Position numbers and translations under genes: made by a program
The notes under the pieces: model-generated
Seen by the model: the letters and a program-made list of their open reading frames with translations, nothing else
What the model was told of the DNA's origin: nothing
Database searches by the model: none
Shown here: positions 35,079-42,848 of the stretch, one piece after another
Numbering within the stretch: the stretch's first letter is position 1
Layout of the letters: each line of letters opens with the position of its first letter
DNA from: an uncultured Oscillospiraceae bacterium
Lineage (GTDB): Bacteria; Bacillota; Clostridia; Oscillospirales; Oscillospiraceae
Assembly (NCBI GenBank): GCA_947589545.1
Contig: CANQBA010000004.1
Span: 35,957-99,956 of the forward strand
DNA length: 64,000 nt
Direction of reading: 5' to 3'

Positions 35079-36047
35079 TCAAAGCCCTCCCTTCCGAAAC
35101 AGGGCATAGAAGCAGTACATGGTGCAGGCCACCTCGAAGCCCACGGCGATGTTGATGGGCAGGATGAGGCCGCCGCTGACGATGCCGCCGGGGATCCCCA
35201 GCCAGACGTGGTCGTCCCACCCGTTGGCGCCCATGTAGATGAAATAGGCCATCAGCAGGGCGTAGACGGTGAGGCAGGCTGTTTTCACCGCGTGGTACAT
35301 CTCGTCGCCGAAAAAGCGCTCGGTGCGCTTAAAGCCGAAGGCCACGGAGTTCAATATAAGCCCCGCCCCCATGATGGCGCCGCCGGAAAAGCCGCCGCCG
35401 GGGGAGGAAGTGCCGTTTAAGATCACATAGAGGCCGAAAATGAAAGCCAGGGGCACCAGGATCTTGGCGGCCTTCCGCAAAATGAGGTCGCTGTTGGGCT
35501 CATAATCCATATCGCCGCCCACTCTTTCGGGATCCAGCAGCTTCCCCCGTTTGCGCTCGGAGGGATCCACCCGCAAGAGGACGATAACGCTGCAGGCGGC
35601 CACAAAGAGGACGTGGGCCTCGCCCAGGGTATCAAAGCCGCGGTAGGCGGAGATCATACCCGCCACAGCGTTGGTGGCGCCCGTTTCCTCTATGGATTTG
35701 GAAACATACCGCTGCACCACCTCGTTGACCGCGGGGTTTTCAGCACTCCCGAAGGCGGGCAGGAAGCTGACCACCGACAGCAGGACGCCGATAAGCGTCA
35801 CGCAGATGAAGACGGAGGCGATGCGGTAGAGGTCATGAAAAAGCTCAAACCCCTTTCGGGAAAACCAGCTCATAAGCCGCGCGCCGACGGGCTTTTCGGC
35901 GTGCTGGACTGAGAGGAGCCAGCGGTTTTCCGGGATATCCGTGTCCAGCGTGTCCCTTGGGGCAGGGGAGAGGGTGTAGTCCTCCTCTCGGAAGGAGCCG
36001 TTCTCCACAAAGGAGACGAGCCGCGCAAGAAAGCCGTCACTCCTCAT
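35079..36047 (-). CDS. Fused MbhE-like and MrpB-like antiporter subunit
   Basis: A 322-residue protein in three parts. Residues 1-65 are hydrophilic, with no recognised domain. About residues 70-165 correspond to MbhE / the MrpA C-terminal end (AVAGMISAYRGFDTLGEAHV). About residues 190-322 are MnhB/MrpB (NGTSSPGGGFSGGAIMGAGL). In archaeal Mbh operons these are separate genes (mbhE, mbhF); in Bacillus the first is part of MrpA. The 5' end overlaps the MbhD-like gene by 11 nt. Confidence 0.85.
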   Translation of the reverse strand: MRSDGFLARLVSFVENGSFREEDYTLSPAPRDTLDTDIPENRWLLSVQHAEKPVGARLMSWFSRKGFELFHDLYRIASVFICVTLIGVLLSVVSFLPAFGSAENPAVNEVVQRYVSKSIEETGATNAVAGMISAYRGFDTLGEAHVLFVAACSVIVLLRVDPSERKRGKLLDPERVGGDMDYEPNSDLILRKAAKILVPLAFIFGLYVILNGTSSPGGGFSGGAIMGAGLILNSVAFGFKRTERFFGDEMYHAVKTACLTVYALLMAYFIYMGANGWDDHVWLGIPGGIVSGGLILPINIAVGFEVACTMYCFYALFRKGGL

Positions 36048-36315
36048 CGCTGTCGTCCTCCTCGCGCCTCGCGTCCTCGGCCTTGATGGCGTGGATCTTC
36101 TTGAGAGTGGCGAAGAACAGCAGACTTGTGACCCCGGCGCCCACAGCGGCCTCGGTGATGGCCAGATCCGGCGCCTCCAACGTCAGCCAGAGCACCGACA
36201 TGATCAGTGAAAAGCCCATAAAGATGATGATGGAGGCCAGCAGATTCCGGGTCACACTGACCGATATGGCGCAGATGATGAGAAACGTCAGAAGGATCCC
36301 TTCAAAAAGCGTCAT
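36037..36315 (-). CDS. MbhD-like subunit (DUF4040, MrpA C-terminal piece)
   Basis: A 92-residue protein with three helices and the conserved segment LEAPDLAITEAAVGAGVTS, found in the C-terminal part of MrpA and in MbhD. The tail is charged (KAEDARREEDDSDEE). It overlaps mrpG by 4 nt (ATGA). With the next gene it shows that MrpA is split here. Confidence 0.9.
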   Translation of the reverse strand: MTLFEGILLTFLIICAISVSVTRNLLASIIIFMGFSLIMSVLWLTLEAPDLAITEAAVGAGVTSLLFFATLKKIHAIKAEDARREEDDSDEE

Positions 36316-36713
36316 TTTTCCTCCTCCTTCCGCATATCCTCCAGGGCCTGACGGCGCATCTCCACAGTCCCGCGCTCGAAGCCCTGCTCGTCGGAGTCAT
36401 CGTCATTGGCCTCGGCGGAGTATTTCCCCACGGTCATTTCCATCAGCATGATGAGGTGGCTGGCGACGGGGCTGGTGATCCACACCAGCGCCACGACGGC
36501 CAGAAGCTTCAGCGTGGTCACGTTCAGCCCGTTGTAAAAGCAGGTGCCCAGGATCACCCCCAAAAGGCCCAGGGTGTCGCCCAGGGCGGCGGAGTGCATC
36601 CGGTTCAGGGCGAATTTAAAGCGGAAATTCCCAATCACGGAGGTGACGATGAAAAAGAGGCCGAAGGCAAGGCAAAAGGTTCCCAAAAGGAAACGGATCC
36701 AGTGCGTTATCAT
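36312..36713 (-). CDS. mrpG: Mrp antiporter subunit G
   Basis: A 133-residue protein with the MnhG/PhaG fold: three helices and the conserved FALNRMHSAALGDTLGLLG and ITSPVASHLIM segments. The charged C-terminal 35 residues are longer than in Bacillus MrpG. It is coupled on both sides by 4-nt ATGA overlaps. Confidence 0.92.
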   Translation of the reverse strand: MITHWIRFLLGTFCLAFGLFFIVTSVIGNFRFKFALNRMHSAALGDTLGLLGVILGTCFYNGLNVTTLKLLAVVALVWITSPVASHLIMLMEMTVGKYSAEANDDDSDEQGFERGTVEMRRQALEDMRKEEEK

Positions 36714-37093
36714 GAATTATCCCTCCTGTGATGGCGCTCCGCGTGGGCCTTGCGGGCAGCCCTACGGTTTTCCCGGTGACGCTGACGGCTCTTTTGCTGG
36801 TCAAGCCGCCACTGGCGGTAGACGCCGATATCCATTTTGGTGAGAACCGACACCGCCAGAAAGCTGAACATGGCGTAGACGATGGCGATATCCACCAGCC
36901 AGTCCTCCCGGAGCCGCAAGACCAGGCAGACGATGAGGCAGATGGACTGGGTGCCGATCATATTGACGCCCACGATCCGGTCGGACATCCTGGGCCCGAT
37001 AAAGGTGCGTATCAGCGTCGTCAGGGTGCAGGCGGCCAGAACCACCATGGCGGCTGTCAGGATGGGCGGAGCCAGCGTTGTCAACGGATCCAT
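36710..37093 (-). CDS. mrpF: Mrp antiporter subunit F
   Basis: A 127-residue protein matching MnhF/MrpF: three helices with RTFIGPRMSDRIVGVNMIG and DWLVDIAIVYAMFSFLAV. A basic tail (about residues 95-127, rich in Arg, His and Lys) extends beyond the usual end. ATG 37093 follows the mrpE stop by one base. Confidence 0.9.
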   Translation of the reverse strand: MDPLTTLAPPILTAAMVVLAACTLTTLIRTFIGPRMSDRIVGVNMIGTQSICLIVCLVLRLREDWLVDIAIVYAMFSFLAVSVLTKMDIGVYRQWRLDQQKSRQRHRENRRAARKAHAERHHRRDNS

Positions 37094-37094
37094 G

Positions 37095-37556
37095 TCACAT
37101 CTCCTCCCATTTCTCCAGCTTCTCCACAAAGCAGCCGGAATCCAGCCCCAGGCCCATGGAGCGGTCAAGGCAGTGCACCCGGTACTCCCCATCCCGCAGG
37201 CTTCCGGTGATGGTGCCGGGAGTCATGGTGATGCAGTTGGCCAGCAGAACGCGGCCCGTCTCTGTTTTGACCCTGTCGGTTGTGAAACGCGCCACCACGC
37301 TGTCAGGCTCCTTTTTCGTGTAGATGAAGGGCAGCAGGGCAAAGCAGGACTTGACGATCTCCCGGATCAGGACGGCGAAAAGGACAAGAAGCCGGGGAAG
37401 CCGCCGGACGGTGTCCCAGTCGCGCTTCAGACCGTAATGCATAAACCGGCAGCAGAAAAAATACAGCGCCGCCGTGATGACAAGGCCAAAGAGGACGACC
37501 TCCAAATTCACCTTGCCGTTCAGAAGGATCCAAACCGCGAAAAAGAGCACGAACAT
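37095..37556 (-). CDS. mrpE: Mrp antiporter subunit E
   Basis: A 153-residue first gene of the operon. It has the MnhE fold with N-terminal helices (MFVLFFAVWILLNGKV), IREIVKSCFALLPFIY, and the typical LLANCITMTPGTITGSL segment followed by HCLDRS. The ATG at 37556 has AAGGAAG 8 nt upstream; an in-frame earlier start lies over the promoter and is rejected. Confidence 0.92.
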   Translation of the reverse strand: MFVLFFAVWILLNGKVNLEVVLFGLVITAALYFFCCRFMHYGLKRDWDTVRRLPRLLVLFAVLIREIVKSCFALLPFIYTKKEPDSVVARFTTDRVKTETGRVLLANCITMTPGTITGSLRDGEYRVHCLDRSMGLGLDSGCFVEKLEKWEEM

Positions 37557-37590
37557 GTGTTTGACTTCCTTTAAATAAAAAGATACAAAT

Positions 37591-37619
37591 ATTTTAGTGA
37601 TTCGCCGCGCCGTTGTAAA
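37591..37619 (-). promoter_or_regulatory. Promoter of the Mrp-like operon
   Basis: On the minus strand TTTACA (37614-37619), 17-nt spacer, TAAAAT (37591-37596), 35 bp before the mrpE ATG. No other promoter is evident between the ten genes, whose spacing is -11 to +13 nt. Confidence 0.65.
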
Positions 37620-37743
37620 CATTCAGAATTCATAAAATTCCAGGCCAAATAAATAAAAATTAGTGATTTTTTCAGGTTCTATGATATAATCAGTATAGCA
37701 GCCTCTTTCGGGACATATTTTTGCCGTGAAAGGAGAGGATCCT

Positions 37744-38454
37744 ATGAAAAAAAGCTTTGCCCTGAGGGCCGCGGCGGCGTTTCTGCTGGCGGTCACTGCG
37801 GCAGGAATCGGCGTATATCAGGCGTATGATGCCCACCCGAGGCCGGCGGTCAACCTCACCGACACGACAAGAACAGCCAGGACGCTGGTGCTGGATCCCG
37901 GCCACGGCGGGGCCGACGGCGGCGCCGTTTCGGTGACGGGGACATATGAGAGCAAGATCAATCTGGCCATCGCCCTGCGGTGCCGCGCTCTGGCGGAGCT
38001 CTACGGCATAGACACGGTGATGACCCGAGAGAGCGAGACGCTGGATTACCCGGAGAGCGCATCCACCATCCACGCCAAGAAGGTCTGGGACACAAAGGCC
38101 CGGGTGGAGCTGGTGAACGCCACCCCAAACGCCGTACTGATCAGCATCCACCAGAACAAATACACCACCGCGTCCCCCCACGGCAGTCAGGCCCTGTACG
38201 CCAAAACCCAGGGGAGCCGGGAGCTGGCCCAGGCCATACAGTCGAATCTGTCCCAGGTGACAGGGGAGAGCAAGCGGACAGCCGCGCGGATAGGGGAGAG
38301 TATTTACCTTATGAACCACATTGACTGCCCTGCCGTACTGGTGGAATGCGGCTTCGTTTCCAATGTCCCGGAGGCGAAAATGCTGGAGGAGCCGGCCTAT
38401 CAGCTGAAGCTGGCCGCCGTCATCGTGGGAACGTATCTGAACAGCGTATGTTAA
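37744..38454 (+). CDS. cwlD: N-acetylmuramoyl-L-alanine amidase, CwlD type
   Basis: A 236-residue exported amidase_3 protein. An N-terminal signal/anchor helix (FALRAAAAFLLAVTAAGIGV) is followed by the zinc motif LDPGHGGADGG, a conserved Glu (TYESKINLAI), ISIHQNKY, and the catalytic Glu in LVECGFVSN. CwlD starts muramic-delta-lactam synthesis in the spore cortex. ATG 37744 follows AGGAGAGG. A TATAAT box at 37685-37690 may be its -10; the -35 is unclear. Confidence 0.88.
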   Translation: MKKSFALRAAAAFLLAVTAAGIGVYQAYDAHPRPAVNLTDTTRTARTLVLDPGHGGADGGAVSVTGTYESKINLAIALRCRALAELYGIDTVMTRESETLDYPESASTIHAKKVWDTKARVELVNATPNAVLISIHQNKYTTASPHGSQALYAKTQGSRELAQAIQSNLSQVTGESKRTAARIGESIYLMNHIDCPAVLVECGFVSNVPEAKMLEEPAYQLKLAAVIVGTYLNSVC

Positions 38455-38540
38455 CATAATATATGTAAAATATTATGTTAAGTAAACATAATATTGTTAT
38501 TGGTTTACATAACATAACGTCAAAATCGGTTTACATAACG
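38451..38540. repeat. Cluster of TTATGTTAAC-type inverted and direct repeats
   Basis: A 12-bp perfect inverted repeat, TTAACATAATAT (38451-38462) and ATATTATGTTAA (38470-38481), overlaps the cwlD stop. A GTAAACATAAT copy follows at 38482, then two direct copies of GGTTTACATAAC (38502-38513 and 38528-38539) spaced 26 bp. The last copy abuts the radA ribosome site. The same core recurs at 45,505-45,529. The stem is AT-only, so it is not a normal terminator. Confidence 0.7.
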
Positions 38541-38555
38541 TAAGGAGACAGAGAG

Positions 38556-39923
38556 ATGAAAGCTAAAACGACCTTTTTCTGCACTTCCTGTGGGAATGAG
38601 TTTCCCCGCTGGAGCGGACAGTGCTCCGCCTGCGGGGCCTGGAATACCATCGTGGAGGAGCCGGTCAAAAAGGAGGAGAAACGTCCCGCCGCCGGAGCGG
38701 CCAAGGGTTTTCCTGCCAAGCGTCCGGTGCTTTTAAAGGAGGTGGATGTCACCGAGGAGATCCGGTTTGATACGGGTTTCGGGGAGCTTGACCGCGTCCT
38801 GGGCGGCGGAGGCGTCAAGGGATCGCTGGTGCTGGTGGGCGGCGCGCCGGGCATCGGAAAATCCACGCTGTTATTGCAGATCTGCGAGCACATCGGAAAA
38901 GAACACAGTATTTTATATGTGACGGGTGAGGAATCCGAGCGCCAGCTGAAGATGCGCGCCCAGCGGCTCCACGTGCAAAGCGACAATCTGCTGATCCTCT
39001 CCGAGACGAATATCTCCGATATCCTCGAGGCTGTGGGCGAGACGTCTCCCGAGATCCTCATCATCGATTCCATCCAGACATTGTATTCACCGGAGCTCAA
39101 CAGCGCCCCCGGCAGTGTGGGCCAGGTCAAAGATTGCACCATGACCCTGATGCAGCTGGCCAAGGGCTCCGGCGTCACGGTCTTTGTCATCGGCCATGTC
39201 AATAAGGAGGGCGCCATCGCCGGGCCCAAGGTTCTGGAGCATATGGTGGACTGCGTCCTGTATTTTGAGGGCGAACAGACCGCCAATTACCGTATCCTGC
39301 GGGCGGCCAAAAACAGATTTGGCTCAACCAATGAAATCGGCGTTTTTGAGATGGCCCAGCACGGGCTTGTGGCGGTGCCGAATCCCTCCGAATTGCTGTT
39401 GTCGGGGCGGCCCAAAAACACGCCGGGAACCTGCGTCACATGCGTCATGGAAGGCTCAAGGCCCGTACTGGCGGAGATCCAGGCGCTTTTGACGCCCACC
39501 AATTTCAATGTGCCAAGGCGCACGTCCAACGGCCTGGACTACAACCGGGCGATGCTGCTGTTGGCTGTGCTGGAAAAGCGCGGCGGTCTGAGGATCGGCG
39601 GCGCCGACAGCTATGTGAACGTGATCGGTGGACTGTACATCGACGAGCCGGCGGCGGATCTGGCGGCCATACTGGCTATGGCGTCCAGCTACCGGGATAT
39701 CCCGATCCCGGACGATCTGGTGGCTATCGGTGAGATCGGTCTGACGGGCGAGCTGCGCCAGGCGGCTCAGTTGGAAATGAGACTGTCGGAGATCGCGCGG
39801 CACGGCTTCAAAAGCGCCATCATCCCGAAACAGTACCGCACAAAGGTCACAGCGCCGGCGGGCGTGAAGCTTTGGGAGGCCCGATCCATCCGGGAGGCCA
39901 TGGATCTGATCATCGGCTCCTGA
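38556..39923 (+). CDS. radA: DNA repair protein RadA
   Basis: A 455-residue RecA-like ATPase for branch migration in recombination. It has the N-terminal C4 zinc finger (CTSCGNEFPRWSGQCSAC), Walker A GGAPGIGKST at about residue 105, the RadA-specific KNRFG motif near residue 250, and a C-terminal Lon-like S16 domain (VIGGLYIDEPAADLA, IGEIGLTGELRQ). Length is normal. AAGGAG lies 10 nt upstream of the ATG. Confidence 0.96.
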   Translation: MKAKTTFFCTSCGNEFPRWSGQCSACGAWNTIVEEPVKKEEKRPAAGAAKGFPAKRPVLLKEVDVTEEIRFDTGFGELDRVLGGGGVKGSLVLVGGAPGIGKSTLLLQICEHIGKEHSILYVTGEESERQLKMRAQRLHVQSDNLLILSETNISDILEAVGETSPEILIIDSIQTLYSPELNSAPGSVGQVKDCTMTLMQLAKGSGVTVFVIGHVNKEGAIAGPKVLEHMVDCVLYFEGEQTANYRILRAAKNRFGSTNEIGVFEMAQHGLVAVPNPSELLLSGRPKNTPGTCVTCVMEGSRPVLAEIQALLTPTNFNVPRRTSNGLDYNRAMLLLAVLEKRGGLRIGGADSYVNVIGGLYIDEPAADLAAILAMASSYRDIPIPDDLVAIGEIGLTGELRQAAQLEMRLSEIARHGFKSAIIPKQYRTKVTAPAGVKLWEARSIREAMDLIIGS

Positions 39924-39934
39924 GCGCCTCCGGG

Positions 39935-40018
39935 CACACTCTCCCGTTTTTCCCTCCCCCACATTGAACAAAATTTTTATTTTGTTCAGAAATTTGTGGA
40001 CTTTTCCGGGAGGGTGTG
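39935..40018 (+). other. Nested hairpin structure upstream of the xer gene
   Basis: CACACTCTCCCG (39935-39946) can pair with CGGGAGGGTGTG (40007-40018; one G-T pair). Inside, CCACA pairs with TGTGG and TGAACAAAAT (39965-39974) pairs perfectly with ATTTTGTTCA (39979-39988) around TTTT. The inner hairpin may terminate radA transcription; the outer stem overlaps the next promoter. Confidence 0.55.
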
Positions 40019-40025
40019 GTATACT
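39997..40025 (+). promoter_or_regulatory. Extended -10 promoter of the xer gene
   Basis: TGGACT (39997-40002), 17-nt spacer, TATACT (40020-40025) preceded by TGG, an extended -10 element. Confidence 0.55.
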
Positions 40026-40073
40026 GGTTTTGGCCCCAACCACCGCTTCCCCGGCGTACAAAGGAGAATTTTT

Positions 40074-41114
40074 ATGGACTACCGCACCGAGGCACCTGAG
40101 ATCATCAGGAGCTTTCTCAATTATCACGAGAATATCGTCGGCCACTCCAGGAAAACCGTGGACGAGTATTATCTGGATCTTCGGATTTTTTTCCGGTATA
40201 TGAAGCTCATTCGATCCGGCCTTCCGCGGGATACGGATCTGGAGACGGTCTCCATCGCCGATGTGGATCTTGACTTTGTCCGCTCCGTTACCCTCTCCGA
40301 CGTCTACGACTATCTGGGCTACATGTCAAGGGATCGGGTGCGGAACCAGCACGCCAACGACCCGGAATACGGCCTGAATTCCGCCTCCCGCGCCCGCAAG
40401 GTATCTACTATCCGCTCCTTTTATAAATACCTGACCTTGAAGACCCATCAGCTGGAGTCCAACCCCATTCAGGATCTGGATTCCCCCAAGATCATGAAAT
40501 CCCTGCCCCGATATCTTTCGCTCAATGAATCGGAGCGGCTTCTGGACAGTGTGGACGGGAAAAATAAGGAAAGAGATTATTGCATCCTGACGATCTTCCT
40601 CAACTGCGGACTGCGTATATCGGAATTAGTTGGATTAAATTTAACGGATGTTCGGGCAGATCATCTGCGGGTACTGGGCAAGGGCAACAAGGAGCGCGTT
40701 GTATACATAAACGACGCCGTGGCGGATGCCATCAACGACTATCTGGCGGTGCGGAAGACCGTCGCCCCCGGCGGTGAACGGGCGCTTTTCCTGTCCTCCC
40801 GCCGGGAGCGGATCAGCAAATCCACCGTCCACGCGCTGGTGAAAAAGCATCTGGGCGCCGCCGGGCTGGACGAGACGAAATATTCCGCCCACAAGCTCCG
40901 CCACACCGCCGCCACCCTGATGCTCCACTCCGGCGTGGATGTGCGCACCCTGCAGGAGCTTCTGGGCCACGAGCATCTGAACACCACGGAGATCTACACC
41001 CACGTGGAAAACGAGGGTCTGCGCGAAGCCGCCGCCCTCTCCCCTCTCGCCGGCCACAAAAAAGCGGCAAGGCCGGTGGAGGCGGAAAAGATCGATGAAG
41101 AGGAAGACGAATAA
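40074..41114 (+). CDS. Tyrosine recombinase, Xer-like (346 residues)
   Basis: An N-terminal SAM-like core-binding domain (residues 1-130) is followed by the catalytic domain. The catalytic set is visible: Arg in CGLRISELVGL, Lys in GKGNKERVVY, His-x-x-Arg in HKLRHTAA, His in LLGHEHLNTTEIY and the nucleophile Tyr there. At 346 residues it is longer than XerC/XerD (about 300), with an extended N-terminal half and an acidic, Lys-rich tail (EKIDEEEDE). It has its own promoter, and AAAGGAG lies before the ATG. No integron or phage genes are adjacent, so a chromosome-dimer role (XerC partner) is likely but not certain. Confidence 0.85.
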   Translation: MDYRTEAPEIIRSFLNYHENIVGHSRKTVDEYYLDLRIFFRYMKLIRSGLPRDTDLETVSIADVDLDFVRSVTLSDVYDYLGYMSRDRVRNQHANDPEYGLNSASRARKVSTIRSFYKYLTLKTHQLESNPIQDLDSPKIMKSLPRYLSLNESERLLDSVDGKNKERDYCILTIFLNCGLRISELVGLNLTDVRADHLRVLGKGNKERVVYINDAVADAINDYLAVRKTVAPGGERALFLSSRRERISKSTVHALVKKHLGAAGLDETKYSAHKLRHTAATLMLHSGVDVRTLQELLGHEHLNTTEIYTHVENEGLREAAALSPLAGHKKAARPVEAEKIDEEEDE

Positions 41115-41156
41115 CAGGGCGTTTATCACGGAAGCGGTCATGAGAATCGCTAAAGG

Positions 41157-41220
41157 CGCGCAAATTATTTGGCAAATTATTTCGCGATTTTGGTCAGATT
41201 GAGGTTGCCAATTTAGCGCG
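41157..41220 (+). promoter_or_regulatory. Inverted and direct repeats upstream of nadB
   Basis: CAAATTATTT occurs twice (41161-41170 and 41173-41182). CGCGCAAATT ... GGCAA on the left can pair with TTGCC AATTT ... GCGCG (41205-41220), the right arm covering the -35. It may be an operator for NAD-biosynthesis control, for example by a NiaR-type repressor; this is inference. Confidence 0.35.
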
Positions 41221-41233
41221 TTGTTGATATAAT
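41205..41233 (+). promoter_or_regulatory. Sigma-A promoter of nadB-nadC
   Basis: TTGCCA (41205-41210), 17-nt spacer, TATAAT (41228-41233), about 54 bp before the nadB ATG. Confidence 0.75.
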
Positions 41234-41286
41234 ATGGGGAACGGTTCAAAAACTGTTCCCTTTTTACACGAAAGAAGGTTTTGACT

Positions 41287-42828
41287 ATGCTTCGTTACGC
41301 CATCGACGGCTCTGTGAAGCCGGAGCGGCACTCAAGCTACGACGTGGTGATCGTGGGGGCCGGGATCGCGGGACTGTACTGCGCCCTGAACCTCTCCCCT
41401 GCCTTGACATGCTGTGTTTTCGCCAAGGAGACCATCGATATCTCCAACTCCTGGCTGGCCCAGGGCGGCATCGCCGTGGTGACGGCGCCGGACGACGACC
41501 CGGAGCTCCATTTCAAGGACACCATCGTGGCCGGCGCGGGCCTCTGCGACGAGGCGGCGGTACACGTCCTGGTGGACGAGGGGCCGCGGGATATCGCCGC
41601 GCTTATCCGGATGAACGTGCCCTTTGATCTCAACGAATACGGCGAGCTGGACAGAACCAGGGAGGGCGGGCACCACAAAAACCGCATCCTCCACGCCGGC
41701 GGCGACGCCACCGGGCGGGAGACCGTCAAGACCCTGGCCTACATCGCCTCCCAGCGGGACAACATCATCTTCCGGGACAACACCTTCTTTGTGGATATCC
41801 TCACCGATGAAAAGGGCGTGGCCGGCCTCATCGTCAAGGACGACGACGGCAAATATGAGACGGTGGCAACCCGGCATCTGGTGCTCTGCACCGGCGGCAT
41901 CGGCCAGGTCTTTGAGTCCAGCACCAACCCCGCCGTTGCCACGGGAGACGGGCTGGCGGCGGCTATCCGGGCCGGCGCGGAGCTTCGCGGCATGGAATTC
42001 ATTCAATTCCATCCCACGGGCCTCTGGTCCCCTAACCGGGAAAACCGCGCCTTTTTGATCTCCGAATCCGTGCGTGGCGAGGGCGGACTCCTGAAAAATG
42101 CCGAGGGTGTCCGCTTCATGGTGGGCAAGCACGAGCTGGCGGAGCTGGCTCCCCGGGATATCGTGGCCCGGGGGATCTACAACGAGATGAAGCGCACGGG
42201 CGAGGATCACGTCTACATTGACATCACCTCCCAGCCTGAGGAGGAGCTGAGCCACCGCTTCCCCACTATCTACAACGAGTGTCTGCGCCGGGGCATAAAC
42301 ATTTCGAAGGACTGGATCCCCGTCTGCCCCGTCCACCACTACATGATGGGCGGCGTTAAGACGGATCTCTACGCCCGCACCGCCGTCCACGGCCTGTACG
42401 CCTGCGGCGAAACCGCCTCCACCGGCGTCCACGGGGCCAACCGTCTGGCCTCCAACTCCATGCTGGAGTGCCTTGTTTTCGGCCGGCGCGCGGCGGAGGA
42501 CGTAAACGGCTCCTTCTCCCCCGCCCTGTTCACCTCCGAGGAGCTTCAGCCGTCCCTGGCGGTCAGGCCGGCGCTGGAGCTTGATTTCAAGGCCCTGCGG
42601 GCGCGGATGCAGAAGATCATGAGCACCCACTGCTTTGTGATCCGCACCAAGGAGGGGCTGGAGACGGCGCTTCAGGAGATGAGCGGGATCTTAGATCTGC
42701 TGTCCGCCGGCTTCAACAGCGACAAGGCCTATGACGAGGATCTGAGTCTCGCGATTATCTCCAAGGCCATCATCGAATCCGCTCTGGCGCGGCGTGAGAG
42801 CATCGGAGCGCACTACCGGGAAAGCTGA
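41287..42828 (+). CDS. nadB: L-aspartate oxidase
   Basis: A 513-residue flavoprotein making iminoaspartate from aspartate in NAD synthesis; fumarate is the likely electron acceptor in an anaerobe. The FAD site is VIVGAGIAGLYCALNL; SNSWLAQGGIAVV, HHKNRILHAGGDATGRE and the conserved PVHHYMMGGV follow. The ATG at 41287 is used rather than the TTG at 41281. The C-terminal helical domain is complete. nadC follows by 20 bp; nadA is not in the window. Confidence 0.95.
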   Translation: MLRYAIDGSVKPERHSSYDVVIVGAGIAGLYCALNLSPALTCCVFAKETIDISNSWLAQGGIAVVTAPDDDPELHFKDTIVAGAGLCDEAAVHVLVDEGPRDIAALIRMNVPFDLNEYGELDRTREGGHHKNRILHAGGDATGRETVKTLAYIASQRDNIIFRDNTFFVDILTDEKGVAGLIVKDDDGKYETVATRHLVLCTGGIGQVFESSTNPAVATGDGLAAAIRAGAELRGMEFIQFHPTGLWSPNRENRAFLISESVRGEGGLLKNAEGVRFMVGKHELAELAPRDIVARGIYNEMKRTGEDHVYIDITSQPEEELSHRFPTIYNECLRRGINISKDWIPVCPVHHYMMGGVKTDLYARTAVHGLYACGETASTGVHGANRLASNSMLECLVFGRRAAEDVNGSFSPALFTSEELQPSLAVRPALELDFKALRARMQKIMSTHCFVIRTKEGLETALQEMSGILDLLSAGFNSDKAYDEDLSLAIISKAIIESALARRESIGAHYRES

Positions 42829-42848
42829 AAAGCTGATGGGAGGAAGCT

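Noticed and set aside
38451..38540. Complete dif site
   Set aside because: Only XerD-like half-sites are seen; no 6-bp centre with a matching XerC half could be placed on either strand.
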